Part shown: one piece after another, positions 21,869-33,392 of the stretch
Numbering within the stretch: the stretch's first letter is position 1
How the letters are laid out: every line of letters starts with the position of its first letter
NCBI GenBank assembly: GCA_000934455.1
Contig: KN882256.1
Coordinates: 343,583 to 407,582, forward strand
DNA: 64,000 bases
Source of the DNA: Apostichopus parvimensis
Lineage: Eukaryota; Echinodermata; Holothuroidea; Aspidochirotida; Stichopodidae
Direction of reading: 5' to 3'
Translations under genes and position numbers: made by a program
The notes under the pieces: generated by a model
The model's database searches: none
What the model was told of the DNA's origin: nothing
What the model saw: only the letters and a program-made list of their open reading frames with translations

Positions 21869-22967
21869 CAAAACTCGCTGAAAAACGCGCTGCATGTATC
21901 TTAATAGTATGTTTGTGAAAAATCTGTAAGATATTAATCCAAATTGTTTTTCCAACCAGCCCCTTAATTTTAGTTAGGCCTAGTCCCTACCACTGTTTTT
22001 GCAAATTGCCCAGTCTGGAAAAAAATGTATGTTCGGCGTAGAGCTCAGCCAATTTGACCAAACTTGGCGAATTTTAACGTACACAAAATTACCACTATGC
22101 AAAGGTAATATAGCGATATCAATATCTTGCTGTGCAAGGCAAAATAACTACTAGGCCTACGTAAATTTTACTGTAATTCAAATCTGGCTTTTCGAATTCA
22201 ATCCAGAAAAAGATATGCTCACAGTATTAGGTCTATTAGTAAACTGTTTGACTGTGATGTAAACAACACCATTGACCAGCATATTTCTTTCACCAACTTG
22301 TGGTTTACACCAGGCTGACAAAGCAAATTATAGGTTCGATCAAAAACACTGCATATAGCCTACTGCATATAGCCAACATAGAGCATATTTTATCAGCAAA
22401 ATTGAATTTTCTTGTTGTAATTTTCTTGTCATCATTCAAACATGAGCAATATAGGATACACTGATGGTATGCATGTACTACTTAGTTCATTATGACTTAT
22501 GGGAATGGGCCCTCAATAGGAAGAAGACTTAACGATTAATTTTTGGACTTTTTTTATTACGGCAAATACGGTAAACAAAATCAAAACAGTGATGCTTAAC
22601 AAGGGTATATGCGTTTTGAATTTGGAAATGTAACCTTTTCTGTCAACTTCTGTTAAGATTGTGGGGTAACTTTAAATGCCTTTAACAAATTCAAAGATTT
22701 TGCTATAGCATGTTGCTGAACATTGGAAATGTATTCTTCCTTCAATTTTTTAACATAAAACTCTAAATATTATTCAGTTTTTTGATAATTCAATGATCCT
22801 AGTGATTAGGGTGTGAAAGTTTGGGGCGAAATGATATGAATCTTAAGTAACAAATACTGTGGAGGAAAATAATCATTATAATACTTGCTAACAATTTTAA
22901 AACTTAACATTCTTTTTGCAAAACATAATTGAACAGCTATTTTTTTCTTTTATTTTTACTCATATAG

Positions 22968-23115
22968 AAACGGATGTAAACAAGCTGAATGATGACCAAG
23001 ATCAAAACGAACCGCCAAGGAAACGCGCCCTCCGGTCCGACAATACAAGTGGTCCAAGAGAGTGGAGGGAACGCCACATGTTTCCGAATGAATGCATCAA
23101 AATGAGCTTGATCTA
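22968..23115 (+). pseudogene. Cys-rich mobile-family gene, second exon
   Basis: After a TATAG acceptor the frame reads ETDVNKLNDDQDQNEPPRKR, ALRSDNTS and HMFPNECI, close to the LRS...LPxxCIIC pattern that follows the first zinc-ligand region in this family. The frame stops at 23114. It lies 1.1 kb downstream of the preceding exon on the same strand, inside the nested element. Confidence 0.45.
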
Positions 23116-23269
23116 AAATTCAATTTATTTTCCTAAAAATCAATTTCAAGTTTTACGGTTCAGGACAATGAACATGTACTAAAATTGAGCAATGTAACAA
23201 ATTTTACCATCAAAATCAACTTACAACTGACTACCCTAAAGTTGTTTTTTTTGGTTATTCAGGTGTTAA

Positions 23270-24850
23270 TATAAAAGTGCCTGAGAAGAAATTGAGGGGA
23301 AAATATAAATGCATAAAAACTTTTGAGCAATTTTCTGTCCGTTGAAATTTTGCATGTCAAAATATGTGCAAACATTAATCAGCCACACTCTAAAAAGGGA
23401 ACTTGTAAAAAAATTGAAAGATTTTGTTTCAAAGAAAGAATCATTCGTGGAAAAACGGTACTTGGGATAATTAATTTTGAATTGGGTCATTATTTCCATT
23501 ATTTAGTTTAGGGGTGGGGACTTTTTCTGTAACTTAATAGTGCATAGTTGATTTGGGATGATGTAGCATAGCAGGAACGATTGGCACTTAACGGGATGGA
23601 CTTTCCTGGGGAGGTATTATCTTCAAGTGATAGGGAAAAAAATGCAGACAAAATTTCTTCCACTGAAATTTGGCATGTGAAAATATTCACACATTGATCA
23701 GCCACTCTAAAAGAGGATTGTGTCAAGAAATTCAATGATCATCCTTGTTTAGTGTGAAAGAAACATTTTTGGTTGAAAGGTACGTGAGAAAATTTATCTG
23801 AAATTCGGCCATTATTTGCTCATCATTATTAGAGGTGGGTACTTTGCTGTAAATTTATAGTGTATCCTGGATTTTGGATGATGTAGCATAGCATGCTTTT
23901 AGGGCCATGGAGGAAATGAATGCAGGGGAGACCGGGATGGACTGGTGTCCTGTCCTGGGGAGTTATTAAAAGGTTATTGGAAAGAAAAATAATTGCATAA
24001 ATAAATTTGAATAGCTTTTCTTCCATTGTAATTTTCCATGTCAAAACATGCTCAAATATAGTTCAACCACGCTTTAAGAACTGAAAGTGTCCAAAATTTT
24101 AAAGGCTTGATAAAATGAAATAAACTGTGGGCCATTATTTGCTCATGTTTAGTACATTTTTCTTGATTTCAGTTCATGAAGCATGCTGCTATGGCTATTG
24201 AGGAATCGAATGCTGGGGAGTTAATCAGGAATGGATTGTTGTCCTGTCCAGGGGAGGTGTTAGCCCACATCTTTTTGAAAGAAAGGATATAAGCATCAGT
24301 CTTTGCAGTCATCAGGATGGGAAAGGATTGAATTTTTTTCCGAATGAACGAAATGCTCATGATCAGAGATTGGTATTTTTTTTGGGGGGGGGGGGGATTA
24401 CTATATAAAAATGTATTTGGGATGATGTGGCCATATTTCAGGAAAATTAAATATTTTATTTGGAGTGCTGTAAAATTCTTTCATCAGTCCCCACCCAGGA
24501 GTGTGGTATTTTTTTCTTGGTATTTAATAGTGAATATTGTATTTGGAAGGGTGTAAGCATTCTTTCAGGAAAATTTATGAAAGGGAGTGTTATTTTAGCA
24601 ATGCTTGGAGTTAACTAGGAATGGTGTCATGTCGTCCAGGGGAGGTTTTATCTCTCATCTTCTTGCACCTCAAAAAGAGTGGATGAGCATCTGTCTTTTG
24701 AGTCATCAGGCTTGGAAAAGTATTGAATGAACAAAGTGCTCATAGTTTCAGTTGTACTAGTAAAATTTAATTTGGGAGGGTATAGTATTCTTTCAAGGCA
24801 ATTGAGAAAGTGCTGGTGTTATGTCAGCCATCTTCACTGTGAATCTCACC
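23270..24850. repeat. degenerate tandem array, ~320-360-bp unit, about 4 copies
   Basis: The word GGGATGGACT...CTGGGGAG recurs at about 23595, 23935, 24229 and 24618. A second anchor, TTGCATGTCAAAATATG-like, recurs at about 23347, 23668 and 24032. The units are diverged and of unequal length. The array lies within the nested element, probably in an intron of its gene. A run of about 12 G lies at about 24384. Confidence 0.65.
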
Positions 24851-26098
24851 TTAGCCAGAAGGCGGCTTAAAAACAATTGTTAACACCCTTTTGCCTTAAC
24901 TATGTGTCTAAGTGAACTGCCTTAACTATGTGTCTAAGTGAACTTGTTTAATTTAGTTAAAAGAGAGCAAATCTAGCATTATCTTTTTTTGTAAGAATAA
25001 AACCTGCTTATACATGGTATTTTATTGTTGGTGAATAGTTGAAGCAGAATTGCTTACTTGTTAACTATGTTTAATGGTGTTTGTTATCAAAAGTGCTTTG
25101 AATTGAAATTGATTGAATATGTAACATGTGCTCTAAAATGAAATAAATTCACACCACCAGCAGCATAGGAAGATGTTTAATTTTGCAAGGCAGAACTCGA
25201 TTTTCATCTGAAAATTTCATTAAGCTAATGATAAAATTCAAAATTATTGGGGGTGGTGCACAGCACCACCGCATTCCACACCCCTGCACACCACGATCTG
25301 TTCTCTTCACGAGTGTATTAGGGAACTAACATTATGTGACTTCCCCTTGCAAAGTTTTGCATCTGCCTAAATGATTAAACAAACCTTGAAATAACATTAA
25401 TGTAACATGAGAGTGACCAAATGAAACAAATCTGAATAAATTCATGTATTAAGCACCAATTAAATTACATCAAAGCAATTTGAAAATCTTTATTCAAAGG
25501 AAGTCCATGTTACAACCTGCTCAGTCCAACTTTTCTTTACAAAGAAAGACGTGGATGAAGTTTTGAAGATTATTTGAAATTTCCTTCCTTTTTGTTCTCT
25601 ACCATATATACCCAATGCTTTCAACTGATTAAAATGGCCTTAATAAATTAAGTAGCTAATTAATTAGTGGGATTTTTAATAATTAATGGTTTTAGATAAT
25701 TAAGTAGTTAACAATGTTTTCTTAACTAATGAATCTAATTAACCAATTGGTTAATTAGCTAACATATTTTAGCAGTCACAATCCATTTATGATTTCATTG
25801 AAGGTCTGAAATAAAAAAAAATTGAGTGAACTCCCATGAAACTTGCAGTGTTAGTGTAAGTGTACTTTCTCACTTCAGTAAAACAATAGTAGTGGAACTG
25901 GTATATGGGTTTTAAGTATGGCAATATAACTCCCTTTTCCATGAATTTTCTTCCCGGTTAACCACAACCATGCGTGGGGATGAAGCGATTTGTGATTAGC
26001 AACTCCTATTTCATCATTCTGTGATAAATGTAGCCCCTCCCTCCATCAGTTGCACGGAAATTGAAAACAGCATATAAATGCCCTATATACCATGGCCT
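24850..26098. other. remainder of the nested element, no coding signal
   Basis: The sequence is AT-rich, with a TTAATTA-rich patch at about 25640-25760. I found no exon of the Cys-rich family here, so the catalytic part of the nested element seems to be missing. Confidence 0.4.
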
Positions 26099-26099
26099 A

Positions 26100-26135
26100 T
26101 AGTGACAGAAACAACATTTCCTCAATAACATCCAT
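26100..26135 (-). pseudogene. Harbinger transposase, separated first 12 codons
   Basis: The ATG at 26135 starts MDVIEEMLFLSL, nearly identical to the start of the left copy at 16877. The frame runs straight into the nested element and stops there. It fixes the true transposase start and the insertion point. Confidence 0.8.
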
Positions 26136-26304
26136 TTTAACCGATCAATCAATGACATGTTTACAGGAAAAGGAACCCAAGTAACGCGTGCATTTCTACA
26201 CGCGAACGCAAATTTAATGCATACCTATTTTTAATGTTGACAAACTATGAACATTGAATCCGACATTGACATTGTCGGTGCGTGCGGGCAGTCGCAGCAA
26301 GATG

Positions 26305-26366
26305 GGTAGTGCCGTTTGGCCGTGACGTTTTGGATCCCGCTGGGCGGGTCACGTAAAAAGCACAGT
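26305..26366. repeat. CpG-rich cassette, second copy, splitting the Harbinger right inverted repeat
   Basis: This copy of the cassette at 15865-15918 lies between the inner half of the right inverted repeat (GCAGTCGCAGCAAG) and its outer half (ATGAACCGGCCT). The right end is thus split by a repeated cassette just as the left end is split by the minisatellite. Confidence 0.7.
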
Positions 26367-26392
26367 ATGAACCGGCCTTAACACCATCCACT

Positions 26393-26743
26393 TTATCTAC
26401 TCCACCCGTCTGACGGGTGGGCTATGGGAATAACTTCCATATACTCCATGCAGTTACCACGCCCATTAAACGCTGACACAGTGTCGGAGCCCGTGAGTGC
26501 GTGAAACACGGACATTTCAGGGCCTATACATATGTAGGTTAGTGACAGATTTCTCTTTGTGTTTTGGGGGTTGTTATACAGACTGGGATTTTTTGTTTTT
26601 TGGACCTTTGGTCTGTGTCCGTTCTCTTTGCACGTTAAAAGCGCAGGGCCAAGACCGGTGGCTACGTCATGTGCAGGAATGAATCGCAAGCTTTTTCCTG
26701 TTCTAAATTGAAACCATATCTCCACAAAGTTTCGGAGATCCAC
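26393..26743 (-). pseudogene. Cys-rich mobile-family gene, C-terminal fragment
   Basis: The frame encodes FVEIWFQFRTGKSLRFIPAH and VFHALTGSDTVSAFNGRG, which I recognise as the C-terminal region of the family whose other parts lie at 56.8-58.4 kb. Between them sits an unrelated stretch of about 45 residues, possibly retained intron or insertion. The Harbinger composite begins 12 bases downstream, so it may have landed in this older element. The fragment is isolated; no upstream exon was found. Confidence 0.55.
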
Positions 26744-27700
26744 AGTTCGGATAAAAACTGCGTAATCAACGATTTCTGATCAAACCGCATAATCAATGAT
26801 TTGTGTAGATCTATCGACGAAAAACTGGCTTATTCACTGGGTGGCAGATTTCTTACAAGGCTGGTCCAGGCAAATCAAATTACAGAAAGGATATTCCTTT
26901 TCATCCGAGATTTCAAGTTTTCGTTCCACAGTAAGGTCCCCTATCATTTACTATATAAATATGAAATACGTTCATATTCGAACTTCTCTGTTGTTAATTA
27001 TGTTGACGACCCCTGCGGTCCCAGGTTCACAATGCTCATGATCCTCTCGACTGGGTTTGCCCATGAATTACTGGGAGCAGTATGAATCCAGATCCAGTTC
27101 TAGGAACATGGCAATTGTAATGTAGTATGTAGTTATATCCCCATCATATGACTTTAAACATGTGCTCCTGCTCAATGAGTTGAGTGCTCCCTTATTAAAT
27201 AAGTATAATTAACAGCAGATAATTAGAAACTGTAGACATAGATATAATTGTAGAATATAATATTTATTCTGTGATGATATTGTTGCTGGAGTGCAGATCC
27301 AGAATAGCGTATCTGAACTACACTCTGAAGTCTGTAATGCTATTCTTTTTCATACTACAACACTACAGTATTTAAAGGATTGGTTCAGGTACACAAAAAC
27401 CTTACATTAGATGATAGCTTACATTTTTTCCTACCCCCACACAAGGTTTCAGATTTTTCTCTCGTGCAGTAATTAAGGAATCGCTAGTTGAAAAATAATC
27501 ACAATTTTAAAGCTGTACACGGTCTGCCGTTCTGGCTGCAGTACAAGTAGGTAAACACAGTGCAGTACAGCTGTACGTACACAGCGTATATACTGTTCAT
27601 GGAAACCTACGATCGTTCTTGCTTGTTGTTTCTTCACTCGTTTCTCTTCATTTAATGGTCTTTAAACAATATATCTGTTGAAATTTATGTACATTTGAGT
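26744..27700. other. non-coding stretch upstream of the P2X7-ballast-like gene
   Basis: Short plus-strand frames at 26796-27085 have no recognisable content. The 5' region of the next gene should lie towards 27700. No clear core promoter was seen. Confidence 0.35.
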
Positions 27701-28065
27701 ATGGCTGACGGTCCAAGGCCATACGATTTTTAACCTGTGCGTAGGAGAACGGACATTTCTTACGTTGAAAGTCATGTTTCGACTGATGAAAGTTCGGACT
27801 CGGAGAATAACTCTACGCTAACACATATGGACTGGTGCGAATGCAGAGATTGTATGATGCCAACTGAAAGAGAATGTGTTTGCTCTTTCGAAATAACAGC
27901 CCTTAACTCATTGATGGACCAAATTATTGGTGAAAATATGTGCATTACAGAACATACAGACGTTTGTTCAGTATGTTTAAATCGTACCGTTCTGAGGACC
28001 AATTTAATTAGGCAGCGACATGCAAGAGGGGATGATATTGTTCTTCCCACTGAACTCGAGAACAA
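27701..28065 (+). pseudogene. P2X7-ballast-like domain gene, exon 1
   Basis: The ATG at 27701 opens MADGPRPYDF, meets TAA at 27731-27733, and the same frame continues as RRRTDISYVESHV, MDWCECRDCMMPTE and CITEHTDVCSVCLNRTVL. The Cys spacing (WCxCxxC..., then CITEH...VCL) matches the cytoplasmic ballast domain of the P2X7 receptor, which also occurs alone in many multi-copy invertebrate proteins. PYxFEPL-type starts are usual in that group, so the stop most likely replaced a Glu codon. A GTAGAT donor after 28065 joins in phase to 28952. There is no channel domain. The role of the free-standing form is unknown; zinc and guanine-nucleotide binding are known for P2X7 itself. Confidence 0.65.
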
Positions 28066-28951
28066 GTAGATTATGTCTTTTTTATGTCTAGGCCTATATC
28101 TGTTACTGAATTGTCATTTCCTTCTGTTACAAATTAAACTTCAACTTGAGGTTGGGTCACACTCACAAGCTTACATGCTGGTGTATGTACAGATCTGAGT
28201 CTCTCCAAGACCATCAATTAGAAGGAAAAAAGATAGGCCTAGGCTTGGTACATTTTGAGTTTGTTTTGGGTAGTAATAATTGATCACATACTAGTGCTCG
28301 AATTTTATCTTTGGGAGTTTTAACATTCAGCCACTAGGTTGGTGTGATGTACATAAATAAACGGTCAATACCTTGAAAACTCCTAAATTCAAAATTTGCT
28401 GTATCCTCAGGAACAGAGAAATCTTTCTTTGCAATTTCTTCACTTCAAGAAAATATTTCCTTCTTTATGATCTGGTCCTGTCATATCCATTCAAAACACT
28501 CGCCAACTAACTGTGCACATGCGGATTCAAAACCACACTTGTTAAGACGATGCTCATAAAAAATAAAAAAAAATTGGTGGAAATTTACACATTTGTAAAA
28601 GAAGGTATGAACAGAAAATTTCATTGCTTCAATTTTATACATAGAATTTTAACATAAGTTTCACCGATCACATACATAATCATTACTCATAGAAAGCCTC
28701 AAGTCGTATACGATTGTGTGATAGAGCTGCTCCGTATTGTGTGGAATGTTGACCGAAACTTATCGTGAGGTGACACAAAAATAGTTAATTTTGGACAAAG
28801 ATTATGGTAGATTTTATGAGACAAGCTAATCTCTGTAAAAAAACAGTGAAAGAATATAATGAATGATATAATATTGATAGGCATATGCTTTGACAGAACT
28901 GTTTTCTTTTTAATTTGTTAATTCCATCTGTTTAATTTTTTTTTCCTTCAG
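28066..28951 (+). other. probable intron of the P2X7-ballast-like gene
   Basis: AT-rich and non-coding. It ends with a long T-rich tract and TTCAG acceptor. Confidence 0.5.
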
Positions 28952-29255
28952 GCGGTTTAGATACATTGCATACCGGGAAGAATTTCCAGAGCCAGATGGA
29001 CGATACACCGGATTTCGTGATAGTTGTGTCAGTGAAGTTATTGATGCTCTTAGTAGGCATAGCACCTTGAAAAATGAACAAGGTTTTGTCATCATAATTC
29101 TGATGCCATGTTTTGAAGCCCTGAAAATCATGGAAGTAAAGAAAAAAAAATCAAATCGCTCAACAAATCATGGAGTTATCGCAGTTTTTACTACCGGCCA
29201 ACGGTACATAAATCTGCAGAAATTCCATAATTTCGGTGGAAAAGCATATTTATAA
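28952..29255 (+). pseudogene. P2X7-ballast-like domain gene, exon 2 (internally shortened)
   Basis: Spliced in phase, the frame gives ENKRFRYIAYREEFPEPDGR and YTGFRDSCVSEVID, then unrelated residues to TAA at 29253-29255. In the family the FRYxAYR block is followed by roughly 25-30 residues before the xFPxPxGxYTGF block. Here they are fused, so an internal deletion is likely. The tail after RDS has no recognisable match. Confidence 0.55.
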
Positions 29256-30044
29256 TGTGTTGACCATAATTTTGATCATAAATGGGCATCAAATCACCTT
29301 ATTAACACATTATTCAGAGAGAACCTTTTGAAATCAACCTAAACAGCTACTTTTAAGGCCCTACTATACTCGGTGTCGAAGTACCATGCACATAAAAATT
29401 GAATTTTTGGCCTAAAGTCCAGCTAATTATATATGCATAAATGCTGTAACTCTGTGTATGTAGGTCCTATTTAGGTCATATTTCGCTGATTTGTTCCTTG
29501 ATTAACAGAGAATATTTTAGGATTCATTTTGGTGGAATATCATATTATTTATGCAAATGAGCTCAATTATTGACTATTTCTAGCTAATTAAATATGCGTC
29601 AATGCTCTAACTCCAGTTTTGTATGCCCGATTCGAGCCAAATTTGGCCGATGTGAATTCCTTTGAACTAGGATCACTTTGGGCTAGGTGTGGGCAAGATG
29701 GATCACCAAATTTATAAAATTAGCTCAATTAATGACTAATTATATATGCAAAAATGCGATAACTCTAGCTACATGCTGTCTGCAAGCCAATGTGGCAACC
29801 GGGTCCAATTTTGAAATTTATAAATTTTTGCTGGATACCTCATAAATGAAACCCTTCACTGTGTGGTTCGTCAGAAGTCCAAAACCATGGAACCATATGA
29901 CGTGTGCGGAAAATTCACATCATCTGTCTGATGTGTTGATGGACAGGTCTCCATCACGCTGGCATCCCAAGGCTTCTGGTGTCACTGGTTCGCAAAAACT
30001 CTGCTTCTCCATGATGATCATGTTATGTACAATAGGTTTCTGGA
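29256..30044. repeat. three degenerate ~155-bp tandem units (29420-29840) in non-coding DNA
   Basis: The word CTAATTATATATGCATAAATG, with variants, recurs at about 29423, 29582 and 29734, each followed by a TAACTC word. The units are well diverged. The rest of the stretch shows nothing recognisable. Confidence 0.55.
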
Positions 30045-33000
30045 CTACAGTAACTCAAGGCAGCCATCCTCCCACTCTTTCCGTAAAGGGTAAGCACAGA
30101 TCTCGTCATCCTTCTCATACATCACAGTGTAGAATGTATATCCTTGTTCAATCAATGCTTTATCATCATCTTCCATGTACTCCTCCAGGTCTGTAGCTGT
30201 ACTTTTCCGCAGAACTGTTCCCGTATATGCAATGAGATTTTTACCACACTGAGAGAGGAATCTGTGCCTGATCCGACGCTTGACAATGGTCTTTTCAGGA
30301 AATGGCACCTCTTTTGTTTTAGGGGGATTGAGTTTCGAGAGGAACTTCGCCCGGAGTTGTCTGCGACTAACTTCTTTGTCTTCAAGAGAGGCAGCAGGTT
30401 CACTGGTTGAAGGGTTGTTGGGTGGAGAGTGGATAGCTTTGATGACATCTTTCAAGTTACCTGTCAACTCGGTGATGGTCAACTGGACTCCAGATTTTGT
30501 TTTGAAGAAAAGATTCCCCTTCGCCACACCACGGTTGATCGTCTTATAATAATCCAATTGAGAGTGTAACAAGTCTCGTTGTTTCCGCTCATCGGTGTTC
30601 TGGGCCAGCCTGCTGTCAACCTCACCTGGTGTTGCGAAGGGCCCCCCACAGACTTTCTGCACTTTAGCAGTTGCCGCTATGGTAGCGGCAACTTGCTTAC
30701 GCTTACGTGCTTCTCGAGCTTCTTGTTGTTGCTGCATCATCGCTTCTTGTGTTTCTCTGATGTGTTTGATCTTGCTGTGGTAATGTTTAGTAATGTCCTT
30801 CCTGTTCTTGGTTGCTGCCCTGATCAGTCGTGCTGACTCTTCTGCAGTGCAGTTGTCCAGATGTGACATTGTCTTATTTTGAGACCACAAGAGGATACCC
30901 TGCATTGCAAGGACAGTCATATTCGGCCTGTTGCGCTTGAGGTAATCAAGGCCAGCGAAGACTCTTTCTGCTGCGATGTTGTCTTTAGGACAAGTTGCAG
31001 TTTCCATTCTGAGTTGATCAGTGGCGTCATGATGTTTCCCTCCTGGCAGATGATCTTCCAGTTGACGTCTGACACAGACATACATGTTGTGCAAGATTAT
31101 GATGATGGCCTGCTTGGTGTAGAATTCTACTTGATCATCTACTGGGCTGTAGAGAGCCTTGCGAATGTCACCACTGGCTGCGGGAAAATCTGGAAATAAT
31201 TCGCAAGTGTCATTGAGGAGCTGGTCTGGTGCTTCCATTTGTTCCTTGATAAAATTGTTCAATCTAGTATAATAGCGATCAGTGTCCATTACATGACATT
31301 TGCTCTCTATCATCAACATTAGTGGGGTTGAGATATGCAGACCAAGTATTCCCATGGCCCTGGTTCCTCCAAGGATGATTGGGTCTTCCAAATCCCAGAA
31401 TACTGCCTTGATGAGGGTGTTGTCTTGTTTGGCTTTTGGAAGGGTTGCCCGAACATCATGGAAGTGGTTGTTCTTGTAGTGGTAGTAGGTGGCTGCTGCA
31501 TTGTCAAAAGGAATGTTGAATCTGTTCCCCCTGTACGCTATCAGTTTACTGTTGGCGTAGTTGCTGGTGTGAGTTATAAACTCTCTGGGGCAGCCTGCCT
31601 GTGGGTGAGCATCTGGGCCAAATGCCTCACAGATTGACCGAATGGCAAGGAAGGTCGCTGACTCACTCTTACGGTTCCAGAACATATGCTGCTCCCTTCC
31701 CCAACTTACGTCCACAACTTTCCACCTCCTCCCATGCTGCTAGAGCTGCACCGGCATATTCCTGTAAGTTGAGGATTACATGCTTACCGCAATAGAGGTC
31801 GTTGATGACTGTCATCTCCCTCTTAACCTCATCACTGAGTTGGGCCCAATCATCAACAGTAGTGGAACAAACCTTCTTTCTCCACTCCTCCAACAATGAC
31901 ACAAACTTCTTGTTCACTACACAGCGGTCAGTCATTGTGTTCTTCACCTTTAGCAGGAGCTCGATCGTTTTGGCTTCCACGTCTGGTCGTGCGAGATTTT
32001 CAAGGCAAAGGAGTTCTTTCACAGATGAGATCGCCTCTTCGAGTAGAGTGTCCCCAGATTCTGTGAACACCTCATTCAGGCCTAAGCCATAGGTACCACT
32101 GTCAGTGGAAGCCAGCATGGTCACATAAGAATGGTGCTTCTTTGATGTTTCATCTGTATGAAGCGTGACAGGAGTTTGACTTTGCTTGATAGCCTGTTGG
32201 GCAACATGCTTTGAGAGTAGTGCCTGTTCAAATGCCATATACCGTATGCAGGTTGGTTTGGGGAGCCTTCCACAGTCCAGCCCTGCCACTCTTCTCAGCA
32301 CCAGTTTGATAATTTCCGATACATGGAGGGAGCCTACCCCTCTAGCCAACAGTTCGTAGCAGACAACCCGAATGTCATCAGTGTAGGCCCCATCCTGAAA
32401 TGATGTTATTTCTTTATTTCACATCACCTCATCCAGCTCTCCCCGTAACAAGTCGTTGGCATCTTCTACATTTTTCAGCTGTTCCTTGAGAGTAGCATTT
32501 TCATCATGAAGCCTCTGTTCATCATCTGTCCTCTTCTTAACATTGTATCGCACCTGTTCTGTCTTGTTCTTAAGCTTTCTTCTCATCTCTGAAACAGTGA
32601 GGTGCAGTTTGTGCACTTCATCTTCCAGATGCCTCTTCTCCTCTTTAGCCCTACTTAGTTTCTCATTGGATGCTTTCAGACGTCGAACAACATTCTCCTT
32701 CTTCAAACTGCTCAAATTCTTCGACAACTGCTGGCCAATTTCATTTGCCTTTCGCAATTCTGTTCCATACTTGGAGGAAGACTTACGGTGCTCTTCGATC
32801 ATCTGCTTCATTATTGAATGGCATTCTATTTCCTTTTTCGCTGAGCTCGCAGCTGTTTGCTCTGCAATTTCGCATGTTTGTTCAGTCATCATTACCTTCT
32901 CCTCTGCCATAGTCAGCTGCTCTTGAAGACCCTCATTTTTTGGTTTTTCTTACTCAAGGAGCTCATGGAGAATGGCAATTGTATCACCATGTCTCCGGAG

Positions 33001-33305
33001 GATATATGGTCAGAGTTGCTCAGAGGGGTTGTCTGGCATTGGGGAGGCTGACGTAGTGGCAGTGTCTCTTCTTCTCATCTCAGGTGTGTCATCATCAGAT
33101 TGCAACTCTACTGGTTTCTCTGATGGGCAAATATATGTGGCATTTAGGAATGCCAATCGCTTCTCCACAGAGGGAAATTTGCTCACTGCTTGTCTCCTGT
33201 TGTAGACACTCACCCAGCTGCTGATCAGTGTACCCATTGGAGGAACATACGCTTCCTTTGGGAAAAGTTTAGGCCACCACTGACTCAGTACCACTTTCCA
33301 TGGAA
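30045..33305 (-). pseudogene. coiled-coil plus hAT-like transposase-related gene, main exon
   Basis: An acceptor TTTTAG before 33305 opens a frame with WKVVLSQWWPKLFPKEAY. After two in-frame stops (TGA near 33010, TAA near 32951) comes a strong coiled coil (about 32420-32915) and a TLHTDETSKKHHSY block with GTYGLGLNEVF (about 32090-32190). Then come NTMTDRCVVNKKF and LYCGKHVILNL. A one-base frame change near 31685 leads to the final frame 30045-31715, with YRGNRFNIPFDNAA, LEDHLPGG, TCPKDNIAAERVFAGLDYL and a Gln/Lys-rich linker. The NIAAERVF...NMTVLAMQGILL...NKT block resembles the hAT dimerisation region, and LHTDET could hold a catalytic Asp. I know the family as multi-copy in fish, urchins and cnidarians but not by name. 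Confidence 0.65.
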
Positions 33306-33392
33306 CTAAAACACGTTAACGATACTGGTACAGCTCCGCTATCATTTGGTTGGTTATGTGATCGGGGGAGCTAACTTCGCTGTGAGTCATAT

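Larger units (their letters stand above)
21270..26099. mobile_element. 4.83-kb element nested in the Harbinger exon, 3-bp TAG duplication
   Basis: The insert begins TAGGCCATGGTA and ends with its inverse TACCATGGCCTA. It is flanked by TAG at 21267-21269 and 26100-26102, exactly where the Harbinger exon is broken. The uninterrupted left copy (LLLSLPWLAHH at 16910) shows the empty-site sequence. Inside on the plus strand are exons resembling the N-terminus of a Cys-rich mobile-family protein (21584 and 22968 onward) and a degenerate tandem array. The inverted repeats are short, about 12 bp. I cannot assign a superfamily; the 3-bp duplication and internal gene argue for a DNA transposon. Confidence 0.7.
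16089..26378. mobile_element. composite PIF/Harbinger structure, two copies tail to tail, TAA-flanked
   Basis: The outer left end (AGGCCGGTTCACACTTGCTG) and outer right end (complement of GCAGTCGCAGCAAG, then ATGAACCGGCCT) are inverted partners. They are flanked by TAA at 16086-16088 and 26379-26381, the 3-bp target typical of Harbinger elements. Both outer ends are 5' ends: the same transposase start (MDGIEEMLLLSL at 16877 on +; MDVIEEMLFLSL at 26135 on -) lies inside each. The left copy (+, 16089 to about 17780) is internally deleted. The right copy (-, about 19195-26378) has the transposase exons and a nested 4.8-kb element. Between them lie a small repeat cluster and a LINE fragment. Either two copies inserted in opposition and lost their 3' ends, or an inverted duplication moved as one unit. 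Confidence 0.7.

Noticed and set aside
24380-24396. Runs of G (also at about 44645 and 52698) as quadruplex or regulatory sites
   Set aside because: They are isolated single homopolymer runs, not spaced G tracts, and have no nearby gene start.
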